A stretch of 13,566 nt of DNA from Dehalococcoidia bacterium (GCA_004375675.1 SOKR01000117.1:1-13566); one strand, 5' to 3'; shown: positions 1 through 9,218, counted from the first letter of the stretch. The notes: generated by a model not told the origin, from the letters alone. Program-made: numbers and translations.

Positions 1-473
1 CTGGGCAGCGTTATGCACTACGACCGCCGCCTCGACGGCAAAATCGCCCAGGCCTTATCAAGTATCCCCTCGGCAAAAGCGGTTGAAATCGGCAACGCTA
101 TTAGCGGAGCGGCTATGTTCGGCTCCGAATTTCACGACCCCATTAGTCCCAAGGGCACCCGCTTCACCCGTAAGACCAACAATAGCGGCGGCATAGAGGG
201 CGGCATGACTAACGGCCAAAATATCGTCTGCCGCGTCTACCACAAGCCCATCTCCACCCTCGGCGAGCCGCTGGAAACGGTGGATATGGCCACCCGTAAG
301 TCGGCGAAAGCCAGCGTGGAGCGCTCCGACATCTGCGCCGTCCCCCGCGCGGGCGTCATCGCCGAAGCCATGCTGGCGCTGGTCTTGGGCGAAGCCATAA
401 TAGAAAAGTTCGGCGGCGACCACATCAACGAAATGAAGCGCAACTTCAGCGCCTACCTTAAGGAGAAAAACCT

Positions 474-477
<4 letters not shown>
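1..477 (+). CDS. aroC: Chorismate synthase, C-terminal part (5' end outside window)
   Basis: Chorismate synthase converts 5-enolpyruvylshikimate-3-phosphate to chorismate with reduced FMN, the last common step to aromatic amino acids. The frame is open from base 1 (Leu-Gly-Ser-Val-Met...), so the ATG at 13 is internal and the true start lies upstream. About 158 C-terminal residues are visible of a family usually 360-400 long. Family hallmarks are the SIPSAKAVEIG segment, the TNNSGGIEGGMTNGQ segment, and the late signature RSDICAVPRAGVIAEAM. The gene ends in TGA at 475-477, sharing ATGA with trpB, which points to one transcript and translational coupling. AAGGAG at 460-465, inside the end of aroC, is the trpB ribosome binding site. 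Identification is secure; only the length is incomplete. Confidence 0.95.
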
Positions 478-1651
<1,174 letters not shown>

Positions 1652-1655
<4 letters not shown>

Positions 1656-2422
1656 GCAGAATCGCCTCTGTATTCAGTCGGCGCGACCGTAAAGCCTTAA
1701 TTCCCTACGTCACCGTGGGCTATCCCACCATTGAAGCCACCCTGAAGGTAGTCCCCCTGCTGGCTCAAAACGGCGCCGACATCGTTGAATTGGGCATACC
1801 CTTCTCCGACCCCCTGGCCGACGGCGTCACCATACAAAGGTCCAGCTTCCACGCCCTGCAAAAAGGCGTTACCCCCCAAATCTGCCTTGACGTCGCCAAG
1901 AAGTTAAGAGCAAAGGTGGACATCCCCCTCGTCTTTATGACCTACTACAACCCGGTGTTTCACTACGGATTAGAGGAGTTTTGCAGTGCCTGCGTGGGCG
2001 CCGGCATCGATGGCTTGATCATCCCCGACCTCCCCCCCCAAGAAGGCGCCGACCTTGAAGCTATAACTAAAAAGCAAGACCTCGACCTCATCTATCTTCT
2101 GGCCCCCACCAGCCCCGAGGAGCGCATCAAGCTGGTGGGGCAAAGGTCGCGCGGCTTCATCTACCTGGTCTCGGTGACGGGCGTTACCGGCGCCCGTGAT
2201 AAGCTGCCCGCCGACCTGGAGGTATTCGTCACCCGCGTCAGGGAGTTAGTCGCCCAGCCCCTCTGTGTCGGCTTTGGCATATCGACACCGTCGCAGGCAA
2301 AGCGCGTCGCCCGCCTGGCCGACGGGGTCATTGTGGGCAGCCGCATCATTCAGCTCATGGAGTCCGGGGACATGCCGCAGGTGGGAGAGTTCGTCAAGGG
2401 ACTGAGAAACGCCCTCGGCTAA
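1652..2422 (+). CDS. trpA: Tryptophan synthase alpha chain
   Basis: TrpA cleaves indole-3-glycerol phosphate to indole and glyceraldehyde-3-phosphate and passes indole to TrpB. The protein has 256 residues, slightly shorter than the enteric enzyme (268). The TIM-barrel signature VELGIPFSDPLADGVTIQ carries the two catalytic acids, E46 and D57 (equivalents of Glu49 and Asp60). The usual Pro after DG is Val here. The mobile loop is seen in VSVTGVTGARDKLP (about 173-186), and phosphate-binding segments in GFGIST and VIVGSRI. The ATG overlaps the trpB TGA (ATGA at 1652-1655), with a GGTGGAG ribosome site very close to the start inside trpB. It is the last gene of the visible operon and converges on the MATE gene 52 bases away. 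Confidence 0.97.
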
Positions 2423-2436
2423 ACTAAAATTTAGCC
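2417..2436 (+). terminator. Possible weak terminator or palindrome at the trpA stop codon
   Basis: A perfect 7-bp inverted repeat GGCTAAA / TTTAGCC flanks a 6-base loop and includes the trpA TAA stop. A T-run (TTTTTT, 2449-2454) follows about 12 bases after the stem on the plus strand, farther than in a standard intrinsic terminator. On the minus strand no T-run follows, so support for termination of the MATE gene is weak. It lies between two convergent genes, where a terminator is expected. The stem is AT-rich and short, hence the low confidence. Confidence 0.35.
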
Positions 2437-2474
2437 CGACACCCTCACTTTTTTATAACTTCCCCACTGCAGCA

Positions 2475-3854
2475 TCAGCTCGCCGCTAAAGGACCGCCCG
2501 ACCACTTAGCGCTTTTTCGTTGTCTCCTGTATTCCCGGTAGAGAATCGAAAAGGTCACTATAAAGCCGAGGACATCCGAAGCCGGTAACGACAACCAGAC
2601 TCCGTGCAGTCCCAGAAGATAGCGCAGAAGGTATAACAGGGGAAGGAAGAAGATAAACTGGCGAACCAGTGACAGAATCAGGGCCATCGTGCCTTTGGAC
2701 AAACCCTGAAAGGTGGTAATAAACATAACGCTCGGGCCTATTAAAAGCATTGCCGACAGCATTATGCGCATTGCCGGTACGGTTATCGTTAGCAATTCTG
2801 GATTATCGCTGAAGATGCCCACAATCTGGGGGGCAAAAATCTCGATAAATAGTGTGATAACGCCGAGCGCTAACATAATGCCTACCGAGGCCAGTTTTAC
2901 CGCTTTCCACAAGCGCTTGAGGTAACCGGCACCGAAATTGAAGCCGATAATAGGCAGCAGCCCGTGGGACAGACCGATGATAGGCATAAAAGCAAGGTCG
3001 GCAATGCGCAGAACTATACCAACGGCGGCAATAGCTATCGACCCAAAAGAGGACACGGCTATATTGAACAGGATAAAGCAAAGGCTCTCCGTTATTTCCA
3101 GTATGCTTGACGGAGCACCGACACGGTAAATATCGCCCAATATGGGCATATTAGGCCTGAGGTGACCGACCCTTATCCGGAAAGCCGTCCTGTGAGCCAG
3201 GAGGTAATAAAGGGCGAGTATAGCCCCGAACGACTGAGCGATAACCGTAGCCAGCGCCGCGCCACGGACGCCCATTTCCGGGAAGGGTCCGAGACCGAGA
3301 ATCATAAAGGGGTCCAGAATAATATTGATGGCGCTTGCGGTAATCATAATAATCATTGGTTTTATGGCATCACCCGACCCGCGGATAAGGTTGCTGGCTA
3401 CCAGGGCGAAAATTACCTGGGGTGCTCCATAAGCAGTGATAACCAGATATTGGGTGCCATATTCCATAATATCCGGTGTGGCTCCGAATGTGGTCAGGAT
3501 ACCCTCCGAGAAGAAAACGGCAAACATCATGAAGATGAGACCCCAAAAGACACTCAAGAAGAATGTCTGTCCGGCTACATGATTGGTGGCTTCGGGATTA
3601 TTTTCGCCGAACCGTCGGGAAACAAGAGCCGCGATACCGATTCCGGTGCCAACTCCCAGAGCGATAACAAGAATCTGGTAGGGAAACACTATCGTCAATG
3701 CGGCGATAGCTTCATGACCTAATTTCGAAACCCAGAAGGTGTCAACGATGTTATAAAGACTGAGGGTTACCGTGGCGGCTATGCTGGGCAGACTCAAACG
3801 GAGCAGCAGTCTGCCTAAGGGTGCATAACCCAATCGCTCGGTGTATTCTTGCAA
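2475..3854 (-). CDS. MATE family multidrug/metabolite efflux transporter
   Basis: This is a cytoplasmic-membrane antiporter of the MATE (MatE) family, which exports cationic drugs or metabolites using Na+ or H+ gradients. The 459 residues fit the usual 440-480, with hydrophobic segments throughout that are consistent with 12 helices in two halves. Recognisable elements are LSLPSIAATVTLSLYNIVDT in helix 1, VSRRFGENNPEATNHVAGQ after helix 2, ILDPFMILGLGPFPEMGVRG after helix 5, and IIGFNFGAG in the second half. The tail is basic (YREYRRQRK). The start is a TTG at 3852-3854 with AGGAAAAG just upstream on the minus strand; no better in-frame ATG precedes MQEYTERLGY. The gene stands alone, convergent with trpA and divergent from the kinase gene. 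The substrate cannot be told from sequence. Confidence 0.92.
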   Translation of the reverse strand: MQEYTERLGYAPLGRLLLRLSLPSIAATVTLSLYNIVDTFWVSKLGHEAIAALTIVFPYQILVIALGVGTGIGIAALVSRRFGENNPEATNHVAGQTFFLSVFWGLIFMMFAVFFSEGILTTFGATPDIMEYGTQYLVITAYGAPQVIFALVASNLIRGSGDAIKPMIIMITASAINIILDPFMILGLGPFPEMGVRGAALATVIAQSFGAILALYYLLAHRTAFRIRVGHLRPNMPILGDIYRVGAPSSILEITESLCFILFNIAVSSFGSIAIAAVGIVLRIADLAFMPIIGLSHGLLPIIGFNFGAGYLKRLWKAVKLASVGIMLALGVITLFIEIFAPQIVGIFSDNPELLTITVPAMRIMLSAMLLIGPSVMFITTFQGLSKGTMALILSLVRQFIFFLPLLYLLRYLLGLHGVWLSLPASDVLGFIVTFSILYREYRRQRKSAKWSGGPLAAS

Positions 3855-3892
3855 TGACTTTTCCTACAACGATGAGTCGAGAGAATGGCAAT

Positions 3893-3921
3893 AAGCTAAA
3901 ATGGTGGAGCTGGGGTGACAA
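3893..3921 (-). promoter_or_regulatory. Candidate promoter for the MATE gene
   Basis: Read on the minus strand, TTGTCA (3916-3921) is followed by a 17-base spacer and TAGCTT (3893-3898). The -35 matches consensus at five of six positions; the -10 is poor (three of six). It sits about 40 bases upstream of the TTG start, as expected, but remains a pattern match only. Confidence 0.3.
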
Positions 3922-4070
3922 TAGGCAGAACTTTTGAACTGACTTTTAGTCTGACTATTTAACCACCTAACTCTCAGCAAAGGTAATTGTAGCAGTGATG
4001 ACTAGGGTGTGCAACGGATAGCCAACAATTCGCTATTTTGTGCAGTGTGGGCTCCCAACTGGTAAGTACC

Positions 4071-4099
4071 TTGACTTATATAATCCGCAGTTGTAGACT
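4071..4099 (+). promoter_or_regulatory. Candidate sigma-70-type promoter of the kinase gene
   Basis: TTGACT (4071-4076, five of six consensus) is followed after 17 bases by TAGACT (4094-4099, four of six). Inside the spacer lies a perfect TATAAT (4079-4084), which could be an alternative -10, but its -35 position holds only CAACTG. With the first arrangement transcription would begin near 4105-4107, almost exactly at the hairpin over the ribosome binding site, giving a leader of only about 23 bases. Confidence 0.45.
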
Positions 4100-4104
4100 G
4101 GAGC

Positions 4105-4124
4105 AGCACCTGCGGGGAGGTGCT
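4105..4124 (+). promoter_or_regulatory. Hairpin covering the kinase gene's ribosome binding site
   Basis: AGCACCT (4105-4111) and AGGTGCT (4118-4124) are perfect 7-base inverted repeats around the loop GCGGGG. The Shine-Dalgarno sequence GGGGAGG (4114-4120) starts in the loop and ends in the 3' arm, eight bases before the ATG at 4129. In mRNA the stem would partly sequester the ribosome site; as DNA it is also a possible operator. The repeat is seen directly; the regulatory role is inference. Confidence 0.5.
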
Positions 4125-4128
4125 TTAC

Positions 4129-7100
4129 ATGAAGTGCCCACGCTGTGGTCATACGAACCGTGAGGGAGCGGAGTTTTGCAGGAGATGCGGTCAGTCGCTC
4201 CGTTCAGAGCTTGTATGCCCGCATTGTGGTCATACGAATCCCTCGGATAGTGCCTTTTGTGAGAAGTGTGCTCATTCGCTGGTCGAAGCAACACCACCAC
4301 CCACAAAGCCAACCTCACCCGAACCGACATCTTTTGCCGGTGGCCGCTATCAGGTCAATAAGTTTCTCGGCGAGGGCGGCAAGAAGAAGGTCTACCTGAC
4401 CCGTGATACTGTACTGGACCGGGATGTTGCCTTCGCCCTGATAAAGACCGAGAAGCTGGACGATAAGTCCCGCACGCGCATCACCCGCGAGGCCCAGGCT
4501 ATGGGACGTCTTGGCGACCACCCCAATATCGTCACCATACACGATATGGGGGAGCACGAAGGACAACCCTATATTGTACTCCCCGTCATGGTCGGCGGCG
4601 ATGTCGAGGGGCTAATCGAGAAGGCGACCGAGCACCGGCTGCCTCTTGATAAGGCTATCGGCATCGGTAAGTGTGTCTGCCAAGGTCTGGAGTTTGCCCA
4701 CTCCAAAGGAATCATCCATCGCGACCTAAAGCCGGGCAATGTCTGGCTGAGTGCCGACGGTACCGCCAAGATAGGCGACTTCGGCTTGGCTGTAGCCGTG
4801 GACCTTTCCCGTCTGACACAATCCGGAATGATGGTCGGTACGGTGTCCTACATGCCGCCGGAGCAGGCAATGGGCGGCAAGGTAACAAATAAGGCCGACC
4901 TGTACTCCCTGGGGGCCATGCTTTACGAGATGGTAACCGGTCGGCCGCCCTTCGTGGGTGATGATTCTGTGGCTATCATCGGGCAACATATCAATACTTC
5001 TCCCGTATCGCCTGCCTGGCACCGGGCTGACCTGCCTCCAGCACTTGAGACGCTCATACTGCAGTTGTTAGAGAAAGACCCCCAGCGGCGCCCGGCAGCT
5101 GCCAGTGACGTGTACCAGGCTCTGGAATCGATTGAGGCGGGCAAGATAAGCAAAGAACCCGCGCCGGAAGCGCCAACACTGGCTGAAAACCCGCTTTACC
5201 GAAGGGTATTCGTGGGCAGGGAGGCGGAGCTAAAACAGCTCAAGTCCGCCTTCGATGGCGCCCTATCGGGTCAGGGGGCGCTAATGATGGTGGTGGGAGA
5301 GCCGGGTATCGGCAAGACCGCCCTCTGTGAGCAGATATCCACCTACGTAACCCTGCGCGGAGGCCGGACACTGGTCGGTCACTGCTACGAGGAAGGCTCG
5401 CTATCTCTTCCCTACCTTGCCTTCGTCGAGGCATTGCGCTCCTATGTTCTCAGCCGTGAGGTTAAAGACCTGCGTGAAGAACTGGGGACGGGTGCCGCCG
5501 ACGTGGCGCGCATCGTCTCCGAGATAAGGGAGCGGCTGAGGGTAAAGCTTCGCCCAAAGGGCGACCCCGAGGAGGAGCGCTACCGGCTCATGCAAGCGGT
5601 CACCGATTTCCTGTCCAACGCTGCTGCCGTCCAGCCCCTGATGGTTGTCCTGGAAGACCTGCACGATGCTGATAAGGGCACACTGGATATGCTTATGCAC
5701 GTCTCGCGGCATTTAGCCGGGGCGAGGCTTCTAATTATCGGGACATACCGTGACGTGGAGGTGGACCGCAGCCATCCGCTGTCGGCGGCGATGGCCGAAC
5801 TGAGACGTGTCTCCACCTATGGTCGTGTCCTCCTGCGGGGACTTAATGCCGACGAGGTCAGGCGTATGCTGGAGAGCATTACCAGGGAAGAAATACCCTG
5901 GGGACTGGCTGAGGCGGTACACCGCCAGACGGAAGGCAACCCACTCTTCGTGCAGGAGGTGATTCGCTACCTCGCTGAGGAAGGACTCATCACGCAAAAG
6001 GAGGGTCGCTGGCGGCCGACAAAAGATACCCCGCTGGAGATGAGCATCCCCGAGGGGCTGCGGGACGTTATCGGCAAGCGCCTGTCCCTGCTGAGCCCCG
6101 AGTGTAATCAGCTGCTTTCCGTAGCCGCCGTTATCGGGCGGGAGTTCCCCCTGGATACGCTGAGGGGTGTCGCTAATATTAAGGAAGATGCGTTTGTCGA
6201 CGCTCTCAAGAAGGCCGTGCAGCTATCCGTGCTTGAAGAGCGCTCGCAGGTAGGAGTGGTGCGTTACCGCTTCACGCACGCCTTTTTCCGCCAAACGCTA
6301 TATGAGGAGCTGATTGCCCCGCAGCGCCTGAAGATGCACCAGCAGGTGGCGCGTTCGCTGGAGGCGCAGTACGCCAAACGCCTCAAGGAGCACGCTGCCG
6401 AGCTGGCCGAGCACTTCTCCCAGTCCACTGACCCCGCCGACCTGATAAAGGCGGTTGAGTACGGCGAGATGGCGGCAAAAAGAGCCACGGATGTCTACGC
6501 CTACGGAGAAGCGGCTCGACTGCTGGAACAGGTGCTCAAGGTACAGGAGGTGCTGGACCCGGAGGACAAGGGGAAACGGTGCGACCTCCTCCTGGCCCTG
6601 GGCGATATCTTGCGTGATGCGGCGCAGCCGCGGCGCGCTCTCGATGTGGCGTTGCCGGAGGCGTTTTCTCTGGCCGAGGACCTCGGTGACAATACACGTG
6701 CCTCGCGTGCCTGCTTTCTAGTATTGCTGGCGCTGGAATTAGAGGGGGGCCTCATGCTACAGGTGTGGTCTTCACCTGAGGCGGTTGAGTGGACGGAGCG
6801 GGCTGACCGCTACGCCGAGCCGGGCACGGCCGAGCGCGCCTGGGCCGACCTGTATCTGGGGCTCGTGAGATTCAGTACGGGCGAGCCGAGCGAAGGCGTC
6901 GCCTTGATGAGCCGGGGGTTCGACCTGGCTCGTGACCTCGGCGACCCTGAAGGACTCTGGTACGCCACCGGCATGAGGCTTTACTACGCCGCGGCGCCGC
7001 AGCGTGCCGGGGAGCGGCTGCACCTTGCCGAGGAAATAGTAGCATCGTCACGTGCCGGGTTAAGCCTGAGGCCTCTTGCCTATGGGTTGATGTGGGCAGG

Positions 7101-7932
7101 TCTTGCATTTCTCGATTGGGGACAGCGCCAGCGAGCCGAAGAGACCTGGAACGAATACCAAGAGATAGCGGAGCGAAGTGACCATGTGATCCTCCTGCTC
7201 GTGTCGGCGATGTACGACGGCATCCGGGCAGCCGTGGACGGGCGACTTGAGGAGGCCGAGCAGACCGCCCGGCGTATGCTGGCCCGTGGTGATGAGCTGA
7301 GACTCACTGAATTGGCTGCCCTATGCGCATACCTCTCTAGCTACCGGCCCTGGCTGCTTCTCGGGAAGGCCGAGGAAGCCCTTCAGTTCGTCACGACATC
7401 CTTCCCCTCGCCACCAGCACAAGCTCTCGGCTTGGCCCACCTGGGACGGGATACCGAGGCGGCGGAAATCCTGGAGCGATTCGTCGTTGCTCGTCCCGGT
7501 ATCGGCTCGGCCGAGGATGAGACCCAGGCGTCAGATGATATTATGTATCTCGAAGCGGCGATGCTAGTTGAGCATCGGGAAGCCGCCGGGCTGCTGCTGG
7601 ACCGGTTCGCCGGCAGCTTCCCCCCTTTCGTCAGTTTTGGCGCATTAACGTGCACCACCCGTCACCTGGGCGGGGCGGCGGCATTACTGGGCAGATACGA
7701 TGAAGCCCGCAAGTACTACGATGAGGCGCTGAAAGTTGCCACCGAGATTAAGTTCCGCCCGGAAATCGCCCTCACCCGGCTCCAGCTCGCCGAGCTGTTG
7801 CTGGAGCACTACCCCAAGGAGAAGGCAGCGGCGCTGAAGCACCTGGACTTCGCCATCAAAGAGTTCCGCGATATGAAGATGCAGCCCTCACTGGAGCGCG
7901 CCCTGAGGCATAAGGATATCTTGAAGGCGTAA
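4129..7932 (+). CDS. Zinc-ribbon Ser/Thr protein kinase fused to STAND/AAA-type ATPase and TPR-like region
   Basis: This large cytoplasmic signalling protein has 1267 residues from the ATG at 4129. A GTG at 4120 is in frame, but it lies within the GGGGAGG ribosome site, so 4129 is preferred. Two zinc ribbons come first (C3, C6, C17, C20 and C30, C33, C44, C47). A kinase domain follows at about 73-335: Gly loop GEGGKKKVY, Lys106 (ALIK), Glu121, HRDLKPGN at 197-204, DFG at 217-219, PPEQ at 243-246. All catalytic residues are kept, though the third Gly of the loop is Lys. A predicted ATPase spans about 355-620, with Walker A GEPGIGKT at 390-397 and a Walker B-like VVLEDLHDAD ending at 515. About 640-780 resembles the winged-helix region of LuxR/adenylate-cyclase-associated ATPases. 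The rest is helical, TPR-like, with a clear repeat near the C-terminus. No membrane segment is seen. PknK-like regulators are the nearest known architecture; the signal and target are unknown. Confidence 0.93.
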   Translation: MKCPRCGHTNREGAEFCRRCGQSLRSELVCPHCGHTNPSDSAFCEKCAHSLVEATPPPTKPTSPEPTSFAGGRYQVNKFLGEGGKKKVYLTRDTVLDRDVAFALIKTEKLDDKSRTRITREAQAMGRLGDHPNIVTIHDMGEHEGQPYIVLPVMVGGDVEGLIEKATEHRLPLDKAIGIGKCVCQGLEFAHSKGIIHRDLKPGNVWLSADGTAKIGDFGLAVAVDLSRLTQSGMMVGTVSYMPPEQAMGGKVTNKADLYSLGAMLYEMVTGRPPFVGDDSVAIIGQHINTSPVSPAWHRADLPPALETLILQLLEKDPQRRPAAASDVYQALESIEAGKISKEPAPEAPTLAENPLYRRVFVGREAELKQLKSAFDGALSGQGALMMVVGEPGIGKTALCEQISTYVTLRGGRTLVGHCYEEGSLSLPYLAFVEALRSYVLSREVKDLREELGTGAADVARIVSEIRERLRVKLRPKGDPEEERYRLMQAVTDFLSNAAAVQPLMVVLEDLHDADKGTLDMLMHVSRHLAGARLLIIGTYRDVEVDRSHPLSAAMAELRRVSTYGRVLLRGLNADEVRRMLESITREEIPWGLAEAVHRQTEGNPLFVQEVIRYLAEEGLITQKEGRWRPTKDTPLEMSIPEGLRDVIGKRLSLLSPECNQLLSVAAVIGREFPLDTLRGVANIKEDAFVDALKKAVQLSVLEERSQVGVVRYRFTHAFFRQTLYEELIAPQRLKMHQQVARSLEAQYAKRLKEHAAELAEHFSQSTDPADLIKAVEYGEMAAKRATDVYAYGEAARLLEQVLKVQEVLDPEDKGKRCDLLLALGDILRDAAQPRRALDVALPEAFSLAEDLGDNTRASRACFLVLLALELEGGLMLQVWSSPEAVEWTERADRYAEPGTAERAWADLYLGLVRFSTGEPSEGVALMSRGFDLARDLGDPEGLWYATGMRLYYAAAPQRAGERLHLAEEIVASSRAGLSLRPLAYGLMWAGLAFLDWGQRQRAEETWNEYQEIAERSDHVILLLVSAMYDGIRAAVDGRLEEAEQTARRMLARGDELRLTELAALCAYLSSYRPWLLLGKAEEALQFVTTSFPSPPAQALGLAHLGRDTEAAEILERFVVARPGIGSAEDETQASDDIMYLEAAMLVEHREAAGLLLDRFAGSFPPFVSFGALTCTTRHLGGAAALLGRYDEARKYYDEALKVATEIKFRPEIALTRLQLAELLLEHYPKEKAAALKHLDFAIKEFRDMKMQPSLERALRHKDILKA

Positions 7933-8096
7933 GTCCTTGCCTCAGAGTCATCGGGTAACAAAAAGCCAAACTGTGCAGTCTAGGTCCCATTTGCTTGTAT
8001 TGTTCCCTGGGTATAAGAAAAGAGCCAAAGAATCAGGAGTATTAGCCATGGCCGGACTCTGGCCAAGGACTTTTTTAGTATTATGTATTATGCTAT

Positions 8097-8125
8097 TTGT
8101 TCTTAGTTGTGAATGGTATTATACT
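8097..8125 (+). promoter_or_regulatory. Candidate promoter upstream of the isochorismatase-family gene
   Basis: TTGTTC (8097-8102), a 17-base spacer and TATACT (8120-8125, five of six) lie in a markedly AT-rich stretch about 45 bases before the chosen start. A second -10-like TATTAT lies at 8128-8133. The 237 bases between the kinase stop and this gene hold no convincing ORF. Confidence 0.35.
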
Positions 8126-8169
8126 CGTATTATAGTAGACAGGAACTAAACGAAGGGAAACACGGTTTT

Positions 8170-8844
8170 ATGCCACGCAAAAGGTCACCCGTATTTTATC
8201 CTGCCCTGCTAGTCATAGACATGCAGAACAGCTTCTGTGCGCCGGGGGGGTCGTACGAAGAGTACGGAGACTCTATTGGAGCCGATATCAAGACGTACCG
8301 GCAAATCATACCAAATATTTCGCGGGTGATAGCTGCCTGCCGTGAACTAAAAATACCTATTTTCTATACCCAACAGGTTAGAGAGGCATCAGGCATAGAC
8401 CTTTACACGCGACTACACCGAATTATACCAAACAGAAGGGCAGAATTCCTCAGGATACCCTCATGCGTGCGGGGAACATGGGATGCAGAGATACTCGATG
8501 AACTCCGACCAGCAGAGGGGGACCACATAGTCGTTAAGAGGCGAGATTCCTCCTTCCAGGACACCGAACTTGATCTGTGGCTAAAGAGCGCTTATGTTGA
8601 TACGCTTATAATTACCGGCGTAGACACTGGAATCTGTGTGGACAATACCCTAGCCGACGGATTCAATCTGGGTTACGACGTAATACTGGTAGAAGATGCC
8701 ACCGCATCTTCCTGGCCAGATATAGGTAAGGCCACCATAATTAAGGTGAAGGGTTCATACGGCTGGGTTCTGACAACAGATAAACTTGTAGAGATACTGC
8801 ACACTTATAAACGTGGAGATGGAGCCTTTAAATTCCCTATATAG
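8170..8844 (+). CDS. Isochorismatase-family cysteine hydrolase
   Basis: This is a cytosolic alpha/beta hydrolase of the isochorismatase/nicotinamidase superfamily, whose members cleave amides or enol ethers through a cysteine nucleophile. With the ATG at 8170 (GAAGGGA about 11 bases upstream) the protein has 224 residues. An earlier in-frame ATG at 8113 would add 19 residues that overlap the candidate promoter and look non-homologous, so 8170 is preferred. The Asp-Lys-Cys triad is complete: D17 in LLVIDMQNSF, K123 in IVVKRRDSSF, C156 in TGVDTGICVDNT. The usual family Ala/Ser near the Cys is Gly here, and the position two before the Thr-Gly pair is hydrophobic as expected. It stands alone between the kinase and an IS remnant, and by eye is lower in GC than its neighbours. 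The substrate cannot be assigned: nicotinamide, ureidoacrylate, N-carbamoyl compounds and isochorismate are all possible. The stop is TAG. Confidence 0.88.
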   Translation: MPRKRSPVFYPALLVIDMQNSFCAPGGSYEEYGDSIGADIKTYRQIIPNISRVIAACRELKIPIFYTQQVREASGIDLYTRLHRIIPNRRAEFLRIPSCVRGTWDAEILDELRPAEGDHIVVKRRDSSFQDTELDLWLKSAYVDTLIITGVDTGICVDNTLADGFNLGYDVILVEDATASSWPDIGKATIIKVKGSYGWVLTTDKLVEILHTYKRGDGAFKFPI

Positions 8845-8877
8845 CCTGCCATCTCTGATAATCAGCCCATACAGCCC

Positions 8878-9218
8878 TGGCCTGCCCCCCGAAAAGGAGT
8901 CCAGTTTTAGTGTTAGACTAGAAACTGAAAGGGGGGTAAATTATGGCCAAGAAGTCGTATTCACCGGAGCAGGTAATCAACAAGCTGAGAGAGGCTGAGA
9001 TTCTGCTAAATCAGGGAGCCACCGTCGGTGAAGCCAGCAGGAAGATTAGGGTGACCGAGCAGACCTACTACCGATGGCGTAGAGAGTACGGCGGCATGCG
9101 GGTTGAACAGGCCAAACGGTTGAAAGACCTGGAGAAGGAAAACGCCCGTCTTAAGAAGCTAGTAGCCGACATTTCTCTGGATAATGCCATCCTGAGAGAG
9201 GCTGCCCGGGGAAACTAA
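8878..9218 (+). mobile_element. Remnant of an IS3-type insertion sequence (orfA only)
   Basis: The orfA gene and its leader survive, but no orfB (DDE integrase) follows. Downstream of 9218 the sequence runs only 77 bases to the end of the convergent asparagine-synthetase-like gene. The left limit is set at a TGGCCTGCCCCCC sequence (8878-8890), which resembles the TG-starting, C-rich left ends of some IS3 subgroups; this is inference. A faint match to the reverse complement (GGCAGGTTA, 9290-9298) could be the right end, but there is no target duplication. The element is probably internally deleted and not autonomous. Confidence 0.55.
8943..9218 (+). CDS. IS3-family transposase OrfA (orphan)
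   Basis: The 91-residue protein is full length for IS3-type OrfA, the DNA-binding partner of the transposase. The N-terminal half is a helix-turn-helix of the HTH_Tnp_1 type (YSPEQVINKLREAEILLNQG, then EASRKIRVTEQTYYRWRREY, about 6-49). The C-terminal half (about 57-88) is a leucine-zipper-like coiled coil (LKDLEKENARLKKLVADISL). The ATG at 8943 follows a strong GAAAGGGGGG site. No orfB lies downstream: the -1 frame across the end stays open for about 27 codons past the stop but shows no integrase motif. Alone it cannot transpose an element, though it might act as a repressor of related copies. Confidence 0.88.
   Translation: MAKKSYSPEQVINKLREAEILLNQGATVGEASRKIRVTEQTYYRWRREYGGMRVEQAKRLKDLEKENARLKKLVADISLDNAILREAARGN

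Larger units (their letters stand above)
3855..4128. other. Divergent intergenic region between MATE and kinase genes
   Basis: The 274 bases lack a credible gene and are more AT-rich than the flanking coding DNA. They hold candidate promoters on both strands and a hairpin over the kinase ribosome site (annotated separately). An imperfect inverted repeat also occurs: arms 4011-4022 and 4032-4043 around a 9-base loop, with five perfect inner pairs (ATAGC/GCTAT), two G-T type pairs, two mismatches and three outer pairs. It could be an operator, but nothing else supports that. A repeated ACTTTT lies at about 3932-3948. Confidence 0.5.

Noticed and set aside
2445..2456. T-run after trpA as a strong intrinsic terminator
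   Set aside because: The only nearby stem is AT-rich, seven pairs long and about 12 bases from the T-run, so it is kept only as a low-confidence terminator.
3162..3722. 186-codon plus-strand open frame
   Set aside because: It lies wholly antisense to the well-supported MATE transporter, is hydrophilic with low-complexity composition, and shows no family motif.
7937..8149. 70-codon open frame between the kinase and isochorismatase genes with a hydrophobic stretch
   Set aside because: It needs a TTG start with no clear ribosome site, has no recognisable motif, and runs through the AT-rich stretch that better fits a promoter.
8113..8169. Upstream ATG giving a 19-residue longer isochorismatase-family protein
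   Set aside because: The extra residues overlap the candidate promoter and do not resemble the family N-terminus, while the ATG at 8170 leads straight into the conserved LLVIDMQN strand.
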